Numbered from the stretch's first letter, positions 21,578 to 34,520 are shown. The stretch: 64,000 nucleotides of DNA from Brassica napus (GCF_020379485.1 NC_063448.1:17259726-17323725); one strand, 5' to 3'. The notes: generated from the sequence alone by a model not told the origin. Program-made: numbers and translations.

Positions 21578-22567
21578 TCTCCATCAATCCAATAACATCA
21601 CATAACATAATAGAAAGAAGATTCAGAAGAAGTGAAAATAATGGATGTATCTGCCAAGCAATCCGACCACAAGTCCATACGGATCATCCGCAGGTCCGGG
21701 GTCGTCTCTTGCAATCTACACCACTAACCTTAGGAGTTCTTTCCTCTGGGGGCACGTCCTTCTCCTTCTCTTTTTCCTTGTCTCTCTGTCTGGTGTCCAT
21801 CTCCACGGCCTGGTCTTCCCACGATCAGAACACGCCGGCAAGATAACACCACTCCACACGGTTCTCTTCTCTTAACCGCCGGTCTCTCTCTCTTTATCTT
21901 TCTGGTAAGATTTTGGCAGAACTTTGCCTAAGGAATTTCATGTCATTCTCTGTGCCAGGGACTCTTTATTTATAGAGAAACCGAGCCCCAAATGCCCTGG
22001 AGAAACCGGCACAAACAGTTAAAGAGAAAGGGCACAAAACTGCCCCTTTTGCACCTTTTAGGAAATAACTGGCCAACTGCTCTTCTCTCCTTTGGGCTGT
22101 CCGAAAACCAGGCCCAGAACATCATCCTGAGTCCCTTGTCTGAGGCCAAGACCCACGGACCCTTGGTGGTTCATGTCAAGATCCCACCAGCCCATAACCG
22201 CCCATGACTAGACCACACCGGCCCGGACCATAACACTCCACCGAGCTGAGTTGAGCTGGCCACCAACTGTTCCCAGCTGAGTGAGCTAGTCTATCAGCTC
22301 TAGTGAGCTACCCAAGACTTATTAAGCTAACTCCACACTATTATCAGCTGGTTGAGCTTGTTCTCAGCCTTGTCCAGCTACCAGGTCACTCGCCCAGCTC
22401 TCTTAAGCTTCCCTTTACCTCATCCTGGTTAAGTCTCAGCTTCCTGATGCCCTTAACCTTGTCATTGAGCCATGACACGCTTGTCCTTAGGTCTGATGAC
22501 CTGACTGGTGCGTCTTCTCGCATCATGGCTCGTCCCAATGATCCTATCTAGGATCGGGGATGCTACA
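21578..22567 (-). repeat. 3' LTR of the Gypsy element, truncated
   Basis: On the minus strand it starts TGTAGCATCCCCGATCC at 22567. It aligns with 28454-29447 of the 5' LTR over 990 bp and stops where it joins the Copia LTR. Short frames inside it, on both strands, are not genes. Confidence 0.9.
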
Positions 22568-22582
22568 AGTCTCCCCCACTTG
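22568..22582 (-). other. Polypurine tract of the Gypsy element
   Basis: On the minus strand AAGTGGGGGAGACT directly precedes the 3' LTR, as expected for the plus-strand primer. Confidence 0.75.
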
Positions 22583-25500
22583 ATATGGATTCGTCCTCGA
22601 ATCCGCACCAAGTACTTCTTCTTCGAATTGTTTCATCCACTCAGGAAACTCAGCTTTCATTCTTGCCTCTGTCTCCCAAGTTATTTCTTCTCGATCATTG
22701 CACTCCCAAATCACCTTGAGCATTTGGGTTGTTTTGTTCCTGGTTGCCTTCTCCATTCTGTCCATGATCCGAACCGGCCTTGTTTCTAAGGTGAGGTTCG
22801 TCCCCAGATCAGAAGGAATCTTTAGAATGAAGACATCCTGATCCGACAGACGCTTCCTTAGTTGAGAGACATGGAACACATTGTGAAATGCATCCATCTT
22901 GGCCGGCAAATCCAACTTGTACGCCACTGTCCCCACTCTCTCAACAATTTGGAATGGACCCAAGTATCTCGGATCTAACTTCCTCCTACCTGAGATTCTC
23001 ACCCTTCCTTTGAAGGTTATCATCTTCAGGTACACCATATCACCAACTTCGAATTCAAGTTCTTTCTGACGTTTGTCAGCATAATGCTTCTGTCGGTCTT
23101 GTGTTGTTCTCATCTTGTCCTGGATGAACTTGATCTTCTCTGTTGTTTCCTCAACTATCTCCGGTCTTATCTTACTGCGCTCCCCCGCTTGGGTCCAGCA
23201 TAATAGTGTTCTGCATGGCCGCCCATATAAGGCTTCATAGGGGGACATGCCAATACTACGGTGAAAGCTGTTGTTGTATGCAAACTCCACCAATGGCAGA
23301 TGCCTCTCCCATGAGTCGCCCCAATCCAGGACACATGCCCTTAGCATATCTTCCAGTGTCCTGATTGTGCATTCTGATTGCCCATCCGTCTGGGGATGGT
23401 AAGCCGTGCTCATGTTCACACTCGTTCCTAAGGCCTTTTGAAAAGCCTTCCAGAAACGTGAAGTAAACCTCAGATCCCTACCTGACACAATGCTAGATGG
23501 AACACCATGCAGCCGCACGATCTCGTCCATATACTTGACCACTATCTGGTCGACCCCATCTGATTTCTTCAAGGGCAGGAAGTGTGCTGATTTGGTGAGT
23601 CTATCTACTACCACCCAAACCACATCATTCCTTTTACTGGTTGTGGGGAAGCCACTCACAAAATCCATAGTGATGTGATCTCACTTCCATTCCGGAATGG
23701 GTAAGCTTTGTAACAACCCACTCGGAACCTGATGCTCCGCCTTGACTAACTGGCAAGTAACACACTTGGCCACCCACTCAGCTATGTCTACCTTCATTCG
23801 TATCCAATGATAATACCTCTTAAGATCTTGATACATCTTTGTTGCACCAGGATGTATTGAGAACTTGGATTTATGAGCGTCCCTCATAATCTCCTCTTTC
23901 AGATTCTTATCATTGGGTACACTGACTCGCCCTCGTACCAGAATGGTTCCATCTGACGTGATTTGGTACTCAGTCAGTTCGTTCCGAGCAACCTTTTGTA
24001 GGTTCTCATCCAAGCCTTGTGCTTGCCTGATCCTGGTAAGGAGATCAGCCTGGTTCACTGCCTCTAAACCCAAACGCTCGTCCTCGCTGGCCAAAGTGTT
24101 CAGATGCAAAGACCGGACCATCCCTTCCAGCACCTCCGCTTCCTTCTCAGCTGATACCTTGGCCCTCCTACGGCTCAAAGCATCTGCTACCAAGTTTGCT
24201 TTACCAGGGTGGTAAGCAATATCCAAATCATAGTCTGCCACAAACTCCATCCATTGTCTCTGCCTCAAATTCAACTCTGGTTGAGTGAATATGTACTTGA
24301 GGCTCTTATGGTCGGTAAGGATCTGCACCTTAGCACCATATAGATACGATCTTCAGATCTTCAATGCCAACACCACGGCCGCCATCTCCAAATCATGGGT
24401 TGGATAATTTCCTTCATGCTTTCTCAGTTGTCTCGAAGCATAGGCAATCACCTTCCCATGTTGAGTCAGGACACACCCCAACCCTGTAATGGACGCGTCC
24501 GTGTACACTACATAAGGCTGATCCGCCTCAGGCAGTACCAGAACTGGCGCACTTGTCAACATGTCCTTCAGGGCCGTGAAACACTTCTCACACTCCCCTG
24601 TCCAGACAAACTTCACGTCCTTGCATGTGAGTTGAGTCATGGGTTGAGCTAAACTCGCAAACCCTTTGACAAACTTTCTGTAGTAGCCGGCCAACCCTAG
24701 AAAGCTTCTGACCTCCGTAGCATTCTTAGGTTGCGGCCAAGCCCGGATAGACTGGACCTTCTCCAAATCTAAAGACACTCTTTGGTCTGAAACAATGTGT
24801 CCAACGAACCCAATGCTCTTCTGCCAGAAACTAAACTTGCTTAACTTAGCAAAGAGTTGTTGTTCTCTTAGCTGTTCCAATACTGCCCTCAGATGCCTCT
24901 CATGGTCTTCCTTGCTTCTGGAATATACAAGTATGTCATCTATAAAGATGATTACAAATTCATCCAAAAAATCTCGGAAGATACCATTCATCATCTTCAT
25001 GAACGCAGCTGGGGCATTGGTCAGACCAAATGGCATAACCACAAACTCATAGTGGCCATACCTGGTCCGGAATGCCGTCTTCCTGATATTATTGAGCTCT
25101 ATTGGGATTTGATGATACCCTGAGGCCAAATCAATCTTGGAAAACCACTTGGCTCCCTTAAGCTGATCCAACAACTCATCAATCGTGGGTAATGGGTACT
25201 TGTTCTTCACAGTCGCCCTATTCAACCCTCTGTAATCAATACACAACCTGAAGCTACCATCCTTTTTCTTTACAAACAGGACTGGTGCTCCCCAAGGCGA
25301 GACACTCGGGCGTATAAACCCTCTGTCCAACAACTCTACAAGTTGTTTCTTTAGCTCGGCCATCTCGGCAGGAGCCATTCGATAGGGACTTTTAGATATT
25401 GGGGCCGTCTCTGGTTCCAGTTCTATTATGAACGGATCTGCCCTATCAGGGGGAATGCCCTGTAGCGTCTAAAACACGTCCTCGAACTCACTGACCAGCG

Positions 25501-25975
25501 GTATCCCATCTGGGTCACCCCCCCCCCCCCCCCCGACCTCCTTAGTGGTGATTGTGGCCAAATAAGCCTCACAACCCTTCTCAAGCATTCGTTCTGCTTG
25601 GATTGCTGATACCACTAAGCAACATGAGGCCAGCTTAATACCCTGGAACCTGATTGGGGGTCCACACCCACTCTCAAACTGCACCCTACCCCGGTGGCAA
25701 TCTAAGATGGCCCGATTCTTTCTAAGCCAGTCCATACCCAATATCACCTCGTGGTTCTTAAGGGGGACTACAACCAGATCCACAAGCATTACCCTATCAT
25801 GGATCATCACTGGGATGTCCTTAACCAGTCCCAATGAATGCATCACTTGGCCACCGGCTGCATATACTATGCATGGATCACCCCCTCTCCCAATCTGGAA
25901 CAAATCCTTTCCGATTAACCCTGGGCTCACAAAACTGTGTGTAGCTCCAGTGTCGAAAAGTACGTGTGTTTCCAC
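22583..25975 (-). pseudogene. Gypsy pol: protease, RT, RNase H, integrase, chromodomain-like tail
   Basis: One reading frame broken by stops. Order on the minus strand: aspartic protease with LFDTGATHSF (25975-25469); RT 25378-24353 with [25 protein letters not shown] and the catalytic FIDDILVYS; RNase H 24328 onward with [13 protein letters not shown] and [15 protein letters not shown]; integrase H2C2 finger ([17 protein letters not shown]...CVTCQ), then the catalytic core from 23668 (VDRLTKSAHFLPL, STAYHPQTDGQSE); GPF/Y motif (RYLGPFQIVERVG) and a chromodomain-like stretch (LKVIWECNDREEITWE). In-frame stops separate the pieces at 25472-25469, 24355-24353 and 23683-23681. A 17-C run at 25518-25534 encodes glycines at the end of the protease region. 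Confidence 0.9.
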
Positions 25976-26050
25976 ACCACCAATACTTAGGGTCCCTACA
26001 AAGACTCAATCTAAGTATCTAATCCGTTCTAGGTTCCGTACCATGCAATT

Positions 26051-27668
26051 CTACTGAATTGAAAAGAATAAGCCTAGAATCATTACCAGTGATCGATTTG
26101 AACGGTTTAGTATCATCCTCGTCCTTGGACAGCTCGTAAACCCTTGGCGTAGAGGTTTGGCCCCGGCTCTGGCTTGGCTTGCTTGCCTCACTGCGGCCTT
26201 TCTCCTGTCCTGCTTGGAGTTTGGGACATTCTCGTTTAAATTGTCATGCCTTTCCACAATGGTGACATCCCCTGGTATCACCCCCACTTGAGCCCTGTCT
26301 GCGGCCTTGTTCCTACCCTGGACAGTCCCGAGCTGAGTGATCCATCTTGCCACCACGAGTACAAGCTCCCATAGCCTTCCACCACTCGCCTCCATGACGT
26401 CTCCCACACTTAGGACATTCAGGCCTACCACTTAAGGTTCTACCCTCCTCGGTCGTGTCCCTTTTCCTCTTCCGATCACTACCGGAACCACCAGAAGACA
26501 CATGGCTCTTGGATTTCAGCTTAGCCTCTTCAGCCAGGTTAGTCTCAACCATAGCCATCCTCTCCACGAGTTCAGACACTGTCTGGAAATGACCAACCGA
26601 GCAGTAGGTTCGCAGTTCGACTCTTAGGCCCCGGACAAACCTATGTATCTGTACCGTCTCCTCTTCCAGCTCCTTACCTACGTAACGCCTGAGCCTGTTG
26701 AACTTCTCCTCGTACTCATGCACTGACATGCGTCCCTGAGTCAAGTCCAGGAACTGAGACTCTAGACGATCCCATGCTTCAGCTGGAAAGTACTTGTGGT
26801 TGAACTCCACCTCAAAGTCTGAGAAACGCTCAATAATTCCATTGGTGCGTTTGTCAAGAGCTAACCACCAGTTGTGTGCATCACCTTCCAGGAAGTGAAC
26901 TTCAATGTCCTTCTTGTACTCCTCTGGGCAACAAGTTGAGCTGAAGTTTCGAGCTAACCTGCTCCTCCACTCATCGGCCTCAATAGGATCAGCACTACCA
27001 GCAAACTGCTTCGTACCTAGCTTGGAGATGTGAGCTAACAAGCTCAAATAATCCACTCTCCTATCTGGACGAGCTGGTGGGTCGATCTCCATTACATCAG
27101 CCTCGACCGTAGCTCGATCCTCAACTGTCCTAGCAGATGTTCGAGCTACTCGTGCAGCTGCTTGTGCTACACCTGCTGCTGTCCCAGCTGTCTGGGCTGC
27201 CCTCTGAGTTGCCTGAGCCGTGGCCTGAGATGGTGTGACCTGGCCCACAGAAGAATTCACCAAGGGGGTGAATGCTCGAGTGAAAGACAACATCTGAGTG
27301 CCCATGGCCCTAACCACGTCTAACACCTCGTGCATGGATGGCTCGGCCAACTCTACTGCACCTGTTCCATGACCCGTCTGGTCTCCTGCATGGGAGGATT
27401 CACCTTCCCCTTCACATCCCAACTCCTGTTGCTCGCCCAGGTTATCTACCTGAACCTCAGTAGGTAGGATCGGCTCCAAGGGCTCCCCGGTCTCATTGTT
27501 AACCAGCCCCGTCTGGGTTGGCAACACTTGGGTGGGATTGGTCCCATCTCCCACAACCGGTACAGAAGCACCAGCCGCTTCCTTGCCCTTCCGTGACTGT
27601 GTCCTCTTAGTCCCCTTAGGAGTTGAAAACACAAACCAGTTAGTCCCATGAACTTGTTTAAACCTCAA
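26051..27668 (-). pseudogene. Gypsy gag (capsid and CCHC zinc knuckles), frameshifted at its end
   Basis: The 451-codon frame 27668-26313 encodes a basic, Ala/Thr-rich N-terminal part, then a retrotransposon Gag capsid domain (WWLALDKR, FNHKYFPAEAWDRLESQFL, YEEKFNRLRRYVG) and a CPKCGRRHGGE knuckle start. It ends shortly after KMDHSARDCPG. The downstream part of gag continues in other frames (26431-26051), with a further knuckle and a stretch up to the protease. At least one frameshift and a stop separate gag from protease. Confidence 0.85.
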
Positions 27669-27771
27669 TCAACACACACGGTTTAGTAAAACATCATTTA
27701 CTACCCAATCTTACCGTGAGACCCAAGCCAGAAGTGTGGTGAACACATAACCCAATAAATACTAGAATCAA

Positions 27772-27790
27772 GCATGCTCTGATACGAACT
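27772..27790 (-). other. Primer-binding region of the Gypsy element
   Basis: On the minus strand the 5' LTR ends GGGCCTTACA and is followed by AGTTCGTATCAGAGCATGC, an initiator-tRNA-Met-type site (TATCAGAGC). This fixes the inner end of the 5' LTR. Confidence 0.7.
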
Positions 27791-29447
27791 TGTAAGGCCC
27801 GATCCCGGCTTTAAGTCCAAACTGATCCGCGACCTTACCATCCAACAATTGAATGTCTGATTCCGGTTTTAAGGTCCTTTAAATACTAAGTTCAATTCCA
27901 TTTCAAGTGAGGTTCATGAACAAACAATCTTATCAAGTGAACATAAGGCAAATCGGATTGTATACATATAATAAATGAGATCCATACATCATCCATAGAT
28001 TCATACTAATAGGTTTACACTTAGTCTATCATAAGTTCACAGTTTGCACAATAGGTTATCAATACTTCACATCTATCTACAATGACCCATTCACCACACA
28101 TCTTCCCTTGGCATGAATCCTCACGGCATCTTTCCTTTACCACGGTCCAGGTCCGATCCTGAAACCACACAAAACCACAAGATGAACACAACAGGCCGAT
28201 AACCTAAACATCAAGTCTAAGATCGCATGGTTCGGCCCTAAGAACTAGGATATGTCCAAAATGGACTTACTCAAATAAATTTCCAAAAACTAAATAAAAA
28301 CCATGAAAAATCATGATAAATCCCAACTAAGAGATTTACATAATCAGATCTCAACAAATCCAACCCGAGATATGAGATCCGACCATAGAACAGCCCGGCA
28401 AGGCCTAAGGCTTAGTCTCTGAACCGGCCAAGGCCTGGGTTCAGCGTTCCCTGTCTCCATCAATCCAATAACATCACATAACATAATAGAAAGAAGATTC
28501 AGAAGAAGTGAAAAGAATGGATGTATCTGCCAAGCAATCCGACCACAAGTCCATACGGATCATCCGCAGGTCCGGGGTCGTCTCTTGCAATCTACACCAC
28601 TAACCTTAGGAGTTATTTCCCATGGAGGCACGTCCTTCTCCTTCTCTTTCTCCTTGTCTCTCTGTCTGGTATCCATCTCCACGGCCTGGTCTTTCCACTA
28701 TCAGAACACGCCGGCAAGATAACACCACTCCACACGGTTCTCTTCTCTTAACCGCCGGTCTCTCTCTCTCTCTTTATCTTTTTGGTAAGATTTTGGCAGA
28801 GCTTTGCCTAAGGAATTTTGTGCCATTCTCTGTGCCAGGGACTCTTTATTTATATAGAAACCGAGCCCCAACTGCCCTGGAGAAACCGACACAAGCAGTT
28901 AAAAAGAAAGGGCACAAAACTGCCCATTTTGCACCTTTTCGGAAATAACTGCCCAACTGCTCTTCTCTCCTTTGGGCTGTCCGAAAACCAGGCCCAGAAC
29001 ATCATCCTGAGTCCCTTGTCTGAGGCCAAGACCCACGGACCCTTGGTGGTTCATGTCAAGATCCCACCAGCCCATAACTGCCCATGACCCGACCACACCG
29101 GCCCGAACCATAACACTCCACCGAGCTGAGTTGAGCTGACCACCAACTGTTCCCAGCTGAGTGAGCTAGTCTATCAGCTCCAGTGAGCTACCCAAGACTG
29201 AGTGAGCTAACTCCACACTATCATCAACTGGTTGAGCTTGCTCTCGGCCTTGTCCAGCTATCGGGTCACTCGCCCAGCTCTCTTAAGCTTCCTTTTACCT
29301 CATCATGGTTAAGTCCCAGCTTACTGATGCCCTTAACCTTGTCGTTGAGCCATGATACGCTTTTCCTTAGGTCTGATGACCTGACTGGTGCGTCTCCTCG
29401 CACCATGGCTCGTCCCAACGATCCTATCTAGGATCGGGGATACTACA
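27791..29447 (-). repeat. 5' LTR of the Gypsy element, complete
   Basis: 1657 bp on the minus strand, starting TGTAGTATCCCCGATCC and ending GATCGGGCCTTACA, with imperfect terminal inverted repeats TGTA...TACA. Only 994 bp of it (28454-29447) is matched by the 3' LTR. The part 27791-28453 is absent there. Confidence 0.75.
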
Positions 29448-30352
29448 AAAACCCTAAAATATAATCTCTAAGATGAAAGCCATAGGATAATAGATCAATC
29501 CCTAACCGAGTAAATCGAAGCTCTATAAGTTTGATCCCCAAACCCTAAAAATCGAGATTGATCCATTGATCAATTAAAATCAGAACCTTAAAGGTTTTGA
29601 ATCTCAAATCAAATCCTTTTGATCTAAGATCAAATTTTCGAAATCCCTAAACCCTAATTCGAAAACTATTGATTAATTAAAAATGATTGATTGATTGATT
29701 GAAATTGAATTTGATCATCCTGAAATTGAAATTGCTTGTTAATAAAATCGAAACACTAAAACCCTAATTCTGAAAATCGATTTTGATTGTTTGAAATTGA
29801 ACATTGATTGGTTGATTTGATCACCTAGAACTATTGTTAGGATTGTTCAAACTCGAATCTGATTGTTTGGCTTGTTTAAACTAAAACCCTAATGACCTAG
29901 TTTAGATTATTTTAAAATCGAAATCTGAAACTACATATTAGGTTAAACTGTTCTAGACTTGATCATACTCGTGGTCGTGTGGCCTTGTTGCATTCATACC
30001 ATAAATTAATCACATTGATTGATTGCAATTACACTTAGAACTTATTCTAGGAATGGTGTTGAATTGAATCAAATAGCTGTGTGGCTTGATCTTTGCTTGG
30101 CTGATAGGTTTGCTTGTTTTGATTGCATCATGAACTGATAGAAATAAACCATGTTAGGATTGCAATTACACGACAAACTAAATGCATAAAAACGAACTAG
30201 TTTTCATCCATGGCCGTGCGGGTTGCTCATTGGCCGTGAGACATAGATCTTGGCTGTGAAGGCTTGTTTGATTGTTTGAACATAAAACCCTAATCGTTTA
30301 AATATTAAAAACTATTCCTAAAAGATCTAAAAATATTAATCTATAACTTCAG

Positions 30353-31381
30353 ATGTCGAAAATCAAAAACCTTGTTTTCGCTGCCCTAAATCTATCTGGA
30401 GACAATTACTTTCAGTGGGCGCTCGATGCTAAGATCATCCTGAAATCCAAGGGACCCGGTGAGTGTATCACCAAGAACAATAATGCCAATGAAAAGGATC
30501 GTTACAAAGCCATCTTGATCATTCGTCATCATCTAGCTGAGAGTCTCAAGGATCAATACCTAACCATTGAGAATCCACTAGATCTTTGGAATGAATTGAA
30601 ATCGAGATATGATCACCAGAGAACAGTGATATTACCAAAAGCTCGGTTTGATTGGACGAATCTGAGTATCCAAGACTATAAGTCTGTGGACGAATATAAC
30701 TCTACACTGTTTAAGATTTTTTCTAAAATGAAAATGTGTGGTGAAAGTATTACGGAACAGGATATGCTTGAGAAAACCTTTTCCACTTTTCATGCAAGCA
30801 ATGTGCTGTTACAACAACAGTACCGAGAGAAAGGTTTCAAAACCTATGCTAATCTTATTTCTTGTCTCTTGCTTGCTGAGCAGATCAATGAATTACTAAT
30901 GAGAAACAGTCAGATAAGACCACTTGGATTAGCTCCACTACCTGATGCACACGCTACAGAGGACAATAAAGAGTCCAACCACGTCCAAGGAAACGGCCAA
31001 CATGGCCGTGGTCGAGACAAATCGAACGGACGTGGCCGTGGTCGAAGATCCTTTGGCCGCGTGCGAGGAAATGGTCGAGACCATAGACGGGACCGTGGCT
31101 CATTTGGACGGGGCCATGGTCGTGGCCGTGGATCTTCTTTCAAACCCCAACACTCGACTAAATCAGAGAAATATGTGTGCCATAGATGTGGAATGAGCAA
31201 TCATTGGGCTAAGACTTGTAGGACTCCCAAGCATCTAGTTAACCTCTATCAAGAGAGCTTGAAAGGGAAGAATCCTGAAGCCCATATGACTTACCAAGAT
31301 GATGAAAACGACTTCAATCATGAGAAGGACGATCTTATGGATTATGAAACTTCAGATTGTCTAAAAAAAACAGAAGATTGA
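30353..31381 (+). CDS. Copia element 2 gag (intact frame)
   Basis: 342-aa Gag polyprotein of the UBN2/Retrotran_gag type. The N-terminal capsid region has LNLSGDNYFQWALDAKI and LWNELKSRYDHQ. A basic Arg-Gly-rich region lies at about residues 215-265, with repeated GRGRG and FGRG motifs. A CCHC knuckle C-x2-C-x4-H-x4-C follows (CHRCGMSNHWAKTC). The frame ends just before the usual protease, so gag and pol were probably separated by a stop or frameshift in this copy. The preceding leader (29448-30352) is Copia sequence. Confidence 0.85.
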   Translation: MSKIKNLVFAALNLSGDNYFQWALDAKIILKSKGPGECITKNNNANEKDRYKAILIIRHHLAESLKDQYLTIENPLDLWNELKSRYDHQRTVILPKARFDWTNLSIQDYKSVDEYNSTLFKIFSKMKMCGESITEQDMLEKTFSTFHASNVLLQQQYREKGFKTYANLISCLLLAEQINELLMRNSQIRPLGLAPLPDAHATEDNKESNHVQGNGQHGRGRDKSNGRGRGRRSFGRVRGNGRDHRRDRGSFGRGHGRGRGSSFKPQHSTKSEKYVCHRCGMSNHWAKTCRTPKHLVNLYQESLKGKNPEAHMTYQDDENDFNHEKDDLMDYETSDCLKKTED

Positions 31382-34300
31382 TTTCGACATTTGTAATCTA
31401 AATTCTATGTTCTTTGTTTTGATGTTTTTCATTTCTATGTTTTTCATTTCTATGAACTTTTTTTATTAAAACTTAATAAAAGGAATGAATGATTTTTGAA
31501 AACGCCAATATGATTTGCAGGTATGGTACACATTAAGGGCTATGGGCAGATATGTATAAGGGCAAGCATTTAGATGCTTTATATTCACCCAGAAAAAATC
31601 ATTGAGATTATATAGAGATATAAGAATGAAGGGTTTCCATATTGAAACAATGGGCGAAGGAAACAAAGAGTTCCTTCAGATATATGTATAAAATCGCCCA
31701 AGGCCATAATGAGTCCTAAAAATAATAAAAACTATACTTGTATTCTCTATTGATCTAGACTATGCCAAGATCAGTATGATAGAGGCAATAGTCATGGTAA
31801 CCAGAATGGTTTACCCACAAAATTATACACTTTATGGTATGACCGGATTGGCCATCCTGGTCCAAAACATGATGTGAAATTGATATTGGAAAGGGCACAA
31901 AGAGTTATCCCATAGAATCTCACGTGTGTATCATGAACACAAGGGAAACTCATTAGGCCATGATGTCCCAAAGCACTTAGAGATTATAGTATGTCCATGA
32001 GGGGGCAATGAGGACAAATCCGCACATGTCCATACTATATATAGCTTGGCTGAATCCTTTTATAAATCTGTATTGGCCATTACCCATATGTCCAAACTCT
32101 CAGTCCAAGGCTTGGGGACACACAAATTTACATGCATCTTAACTAATAAGCATCAGACCATTAAGTGGACATAGATATTCCCATCTCAAATTTATTATGG
32201 GTCATGAGCCAGACATATAACATCTTGAAATATTTGGATAAGCCACTACAAATATATGTGCCGTCTAAGATGGATCCTTAGAAGAGGATGAGGATGGGGA
32301 TATATGTTAGATATGAATTTCCCACAAATAATGAAGTACCTTGAGCCAAATATGGGTGATCTATTTAGTGGCCAAGAACACGGATTGCAAAGTTTAATGG
32401 ATCAGACTATCCAACATTAGGGAGAGAAAATAATAAGCTGGTAAGAGAAACAGAATGGCGTTGACCATCATTGTCTTGGCAAGATCCTCGGACTAAAGAA
32501 TGTGAAATAGACGTCCAAAGATTATACATTTACAAAGCTAGCTAATCAAATGTCAGACACATTTGCTGACCCGAAAAAGAATGACTAAGTCATATATAAA
32601 CCAGCTTGTAAAGCACCAACTAAATTGATGTCCAAGAGATACACAGTCAATTTGCTACATAGTCTATACAAGATAGACCAATAAGTTTCAAAATATAAGA
32701 ATCCTCGGAAACAAAAGAGAAAAGTGCATAGAACGATAAAACAAATCCGAGGTCAAGGAAACCATCCCAGACATAGAGATAAGGCCGGACGGCTCTACGG
32801 TACAGGTACCAAACAATGTAGCTTGGGACGCCAAGCTGCAGAGTATTAAAGGTCCTGATAATAATGAATCTCAATTGATTATATCATGCCTGGAACATAA
32901 TGGAACACAATAAGGAATGTCGACATAAGATGATACAAGGTAGCACTTGAATTTATGAATATAAGCGAGGATCATGAACCCACATCAATATAAGAGTGCG
33001 CACTCGTAGAACAGATTGAATGGAAACGTGGGGTTAAATAGTTTAAAGAAGAAAGGCGTATTTGGCCATATGATTAAGACGACATATGATGTTAAAACCA
33101 GTGGATATAAATGGGTCTTGTGAGGAATAGAAATCGTGAGATATAAAGCTAATGTTGCACAAAGATTCTCACAAAGACCAGTAATAGATTATGAGGAGAT
33201 ATACTCCCATGTGGTGGATGCAACTACTTTTAAGATTTCTCATAAGTCTGGCTATATAAGAGAGAAAATTAGACTTGCAGCAAACTGATGTAGTGACTGC
33301 ATATTTATATAGTCCGCTGGATAATGAAAGTACTAGAGGGTATTGAGCTGAATGTACAGCAAGTTTTCGAGAACAATATTGATAATCATCAAAATATATG
33401 ATCTGAATATCCTAGGAACCTCTGGATACAATTTCCCAAGCGGTTGAATACCTTAAGAAAGAATTCGAGATGAAAGATCTCGGGAAAACAAAATTATGTT
33501 TGAGATTATAACTTGAGTACATAAATGATGAGATCCTTGTGCATCAGATGGCATACACTGAAAAGGTACTCAAGAGATTCAATATGGCCGATTGCCATTC
33601 TCTGACCAGTCCCATGGTCGTGAGGTCTCTCAGCCTGGACACTGACCCATTCCGTCCCAAGATGGACGATGAAGATGATCTAGGTCCCGAAATACCATAT
33701 CTCAGTGCCATATGAGCTTTAATGTACTTGGCAAATCACACACGGCCTGATATAAGCTTTGTCGTGAACCTACTATCTAGGTTTAGCTTATGTCTGACCC
33801 AGAGGCATTGGAATGGAATCAAACATATTCTCGTTACCTGCAAGGAACGAAAGACTTGGGTCTATATTATACTAACCATAACAAAGATGGTTTAGTTGGC
33901 TTTGCTGATGCTGGTTATTTATCAGATCCACATCAAGCTCGATCACAGACATGATATGTCTTTACACATGGAGGTACGGCCATATCATGGCTTTCCATGA
34001 AACAAACCATCGCGGCCACTTCATCTAATCACTCGGAAATCTTGGCCATACATGAGGCCAGCCACGAGTGTGTTTGGTTGAGGTCGATGACCCAACACGT
34101 CCGAGCTGATTGCGGGATGGCCGAGTGCAAAAAGCCAACTGTGATGTATGAGGACAATGATGCGTGCATTGCTCAGCTCAAGGACGGTTATATAAAAGGT
34201 GATAGGACGAAGCACATATTGCCTAAGTTCTTCTTTACTCACGAGCTTCAGAAACCGGTGAGGTCCAGGTCGTCCAAGTACGATCCAGTGACAATTCAGC

Positions 34301-34400
34301 TGACCTATTCACCAAGCTACTTCCTACCTGCACGTTCAGGAATCTCACGCATCAGATTGGGATGCGTAGGCTGAAGGACCTCCACTGAGGTTCACATCAG
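31382..34400 (+). pseudogene. Decayed pol of Copia element 2
   Basis: No long frame until 33997, but Copia peptides are readable in pieces. RT end: FEMKDLGKTKLCLRL near 33460 and RFNMADCHSLTSPM near 33575. RNase H: DGLVGFADAGYLSDP near 33890, then MKQTIAATSSNHSE and YEDNDACIAQLKDGYIKGDRTKHI in 33997-34240. Frameshifts and stops lie between them. Integrase and protease parts (31400-33200) are barely recognisable. Confidence 0.8.
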
Positions 34401-34520
34401 GGGGAGTAGTACATGTTGTATTCTTTTTCCTTCATCATGGTTTTGTCCTACTGGATTTTGTTGATAAGGTTTTAATGAGGCAACATTAAGCGTATTACAA
34501 TCCCTGTATGGTTATGGCAT

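Larger units (their letters stand above)
21578..29447 (-). mobile_element. Ty3/Gypsy chromovirus (Tekay/Del-like), nested, decayed
   Basis: Minus-strand element: 5' LTR 27791-29447, primer-binding region, gag, protease, RT, RNase H, integrase with GPF/Y and a chromodomain-like tail, purine tract, then a truncated 3' LTR 21578-22567. The order PR-RT-RH-INT is that of Ty3/Gypsy, and the chromodomain-like end points to chromoviruses. Pol carries several nonsense changes, so the element is inactive. The last ~660 bp of the 3' LTR are missing together with adjoining Copia sequence, which suggests one deletion after insertion. The LTRs differ by a few percent. Confidence 0.9.

Noticed and set aside
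21645..22789. Several plus-strand frames, also at 28521-29431
   Set aside because: They lie in the two Gypsy LTR copies or antisense to the integrase end. Duplication of the frames reflects the LTRs, not genes.
30910..31200. Pro/Arg-rich frame opposite the Copia gag
   Set aside because: Shadow of the Arg-Gly-rich part of gag on the other strand.
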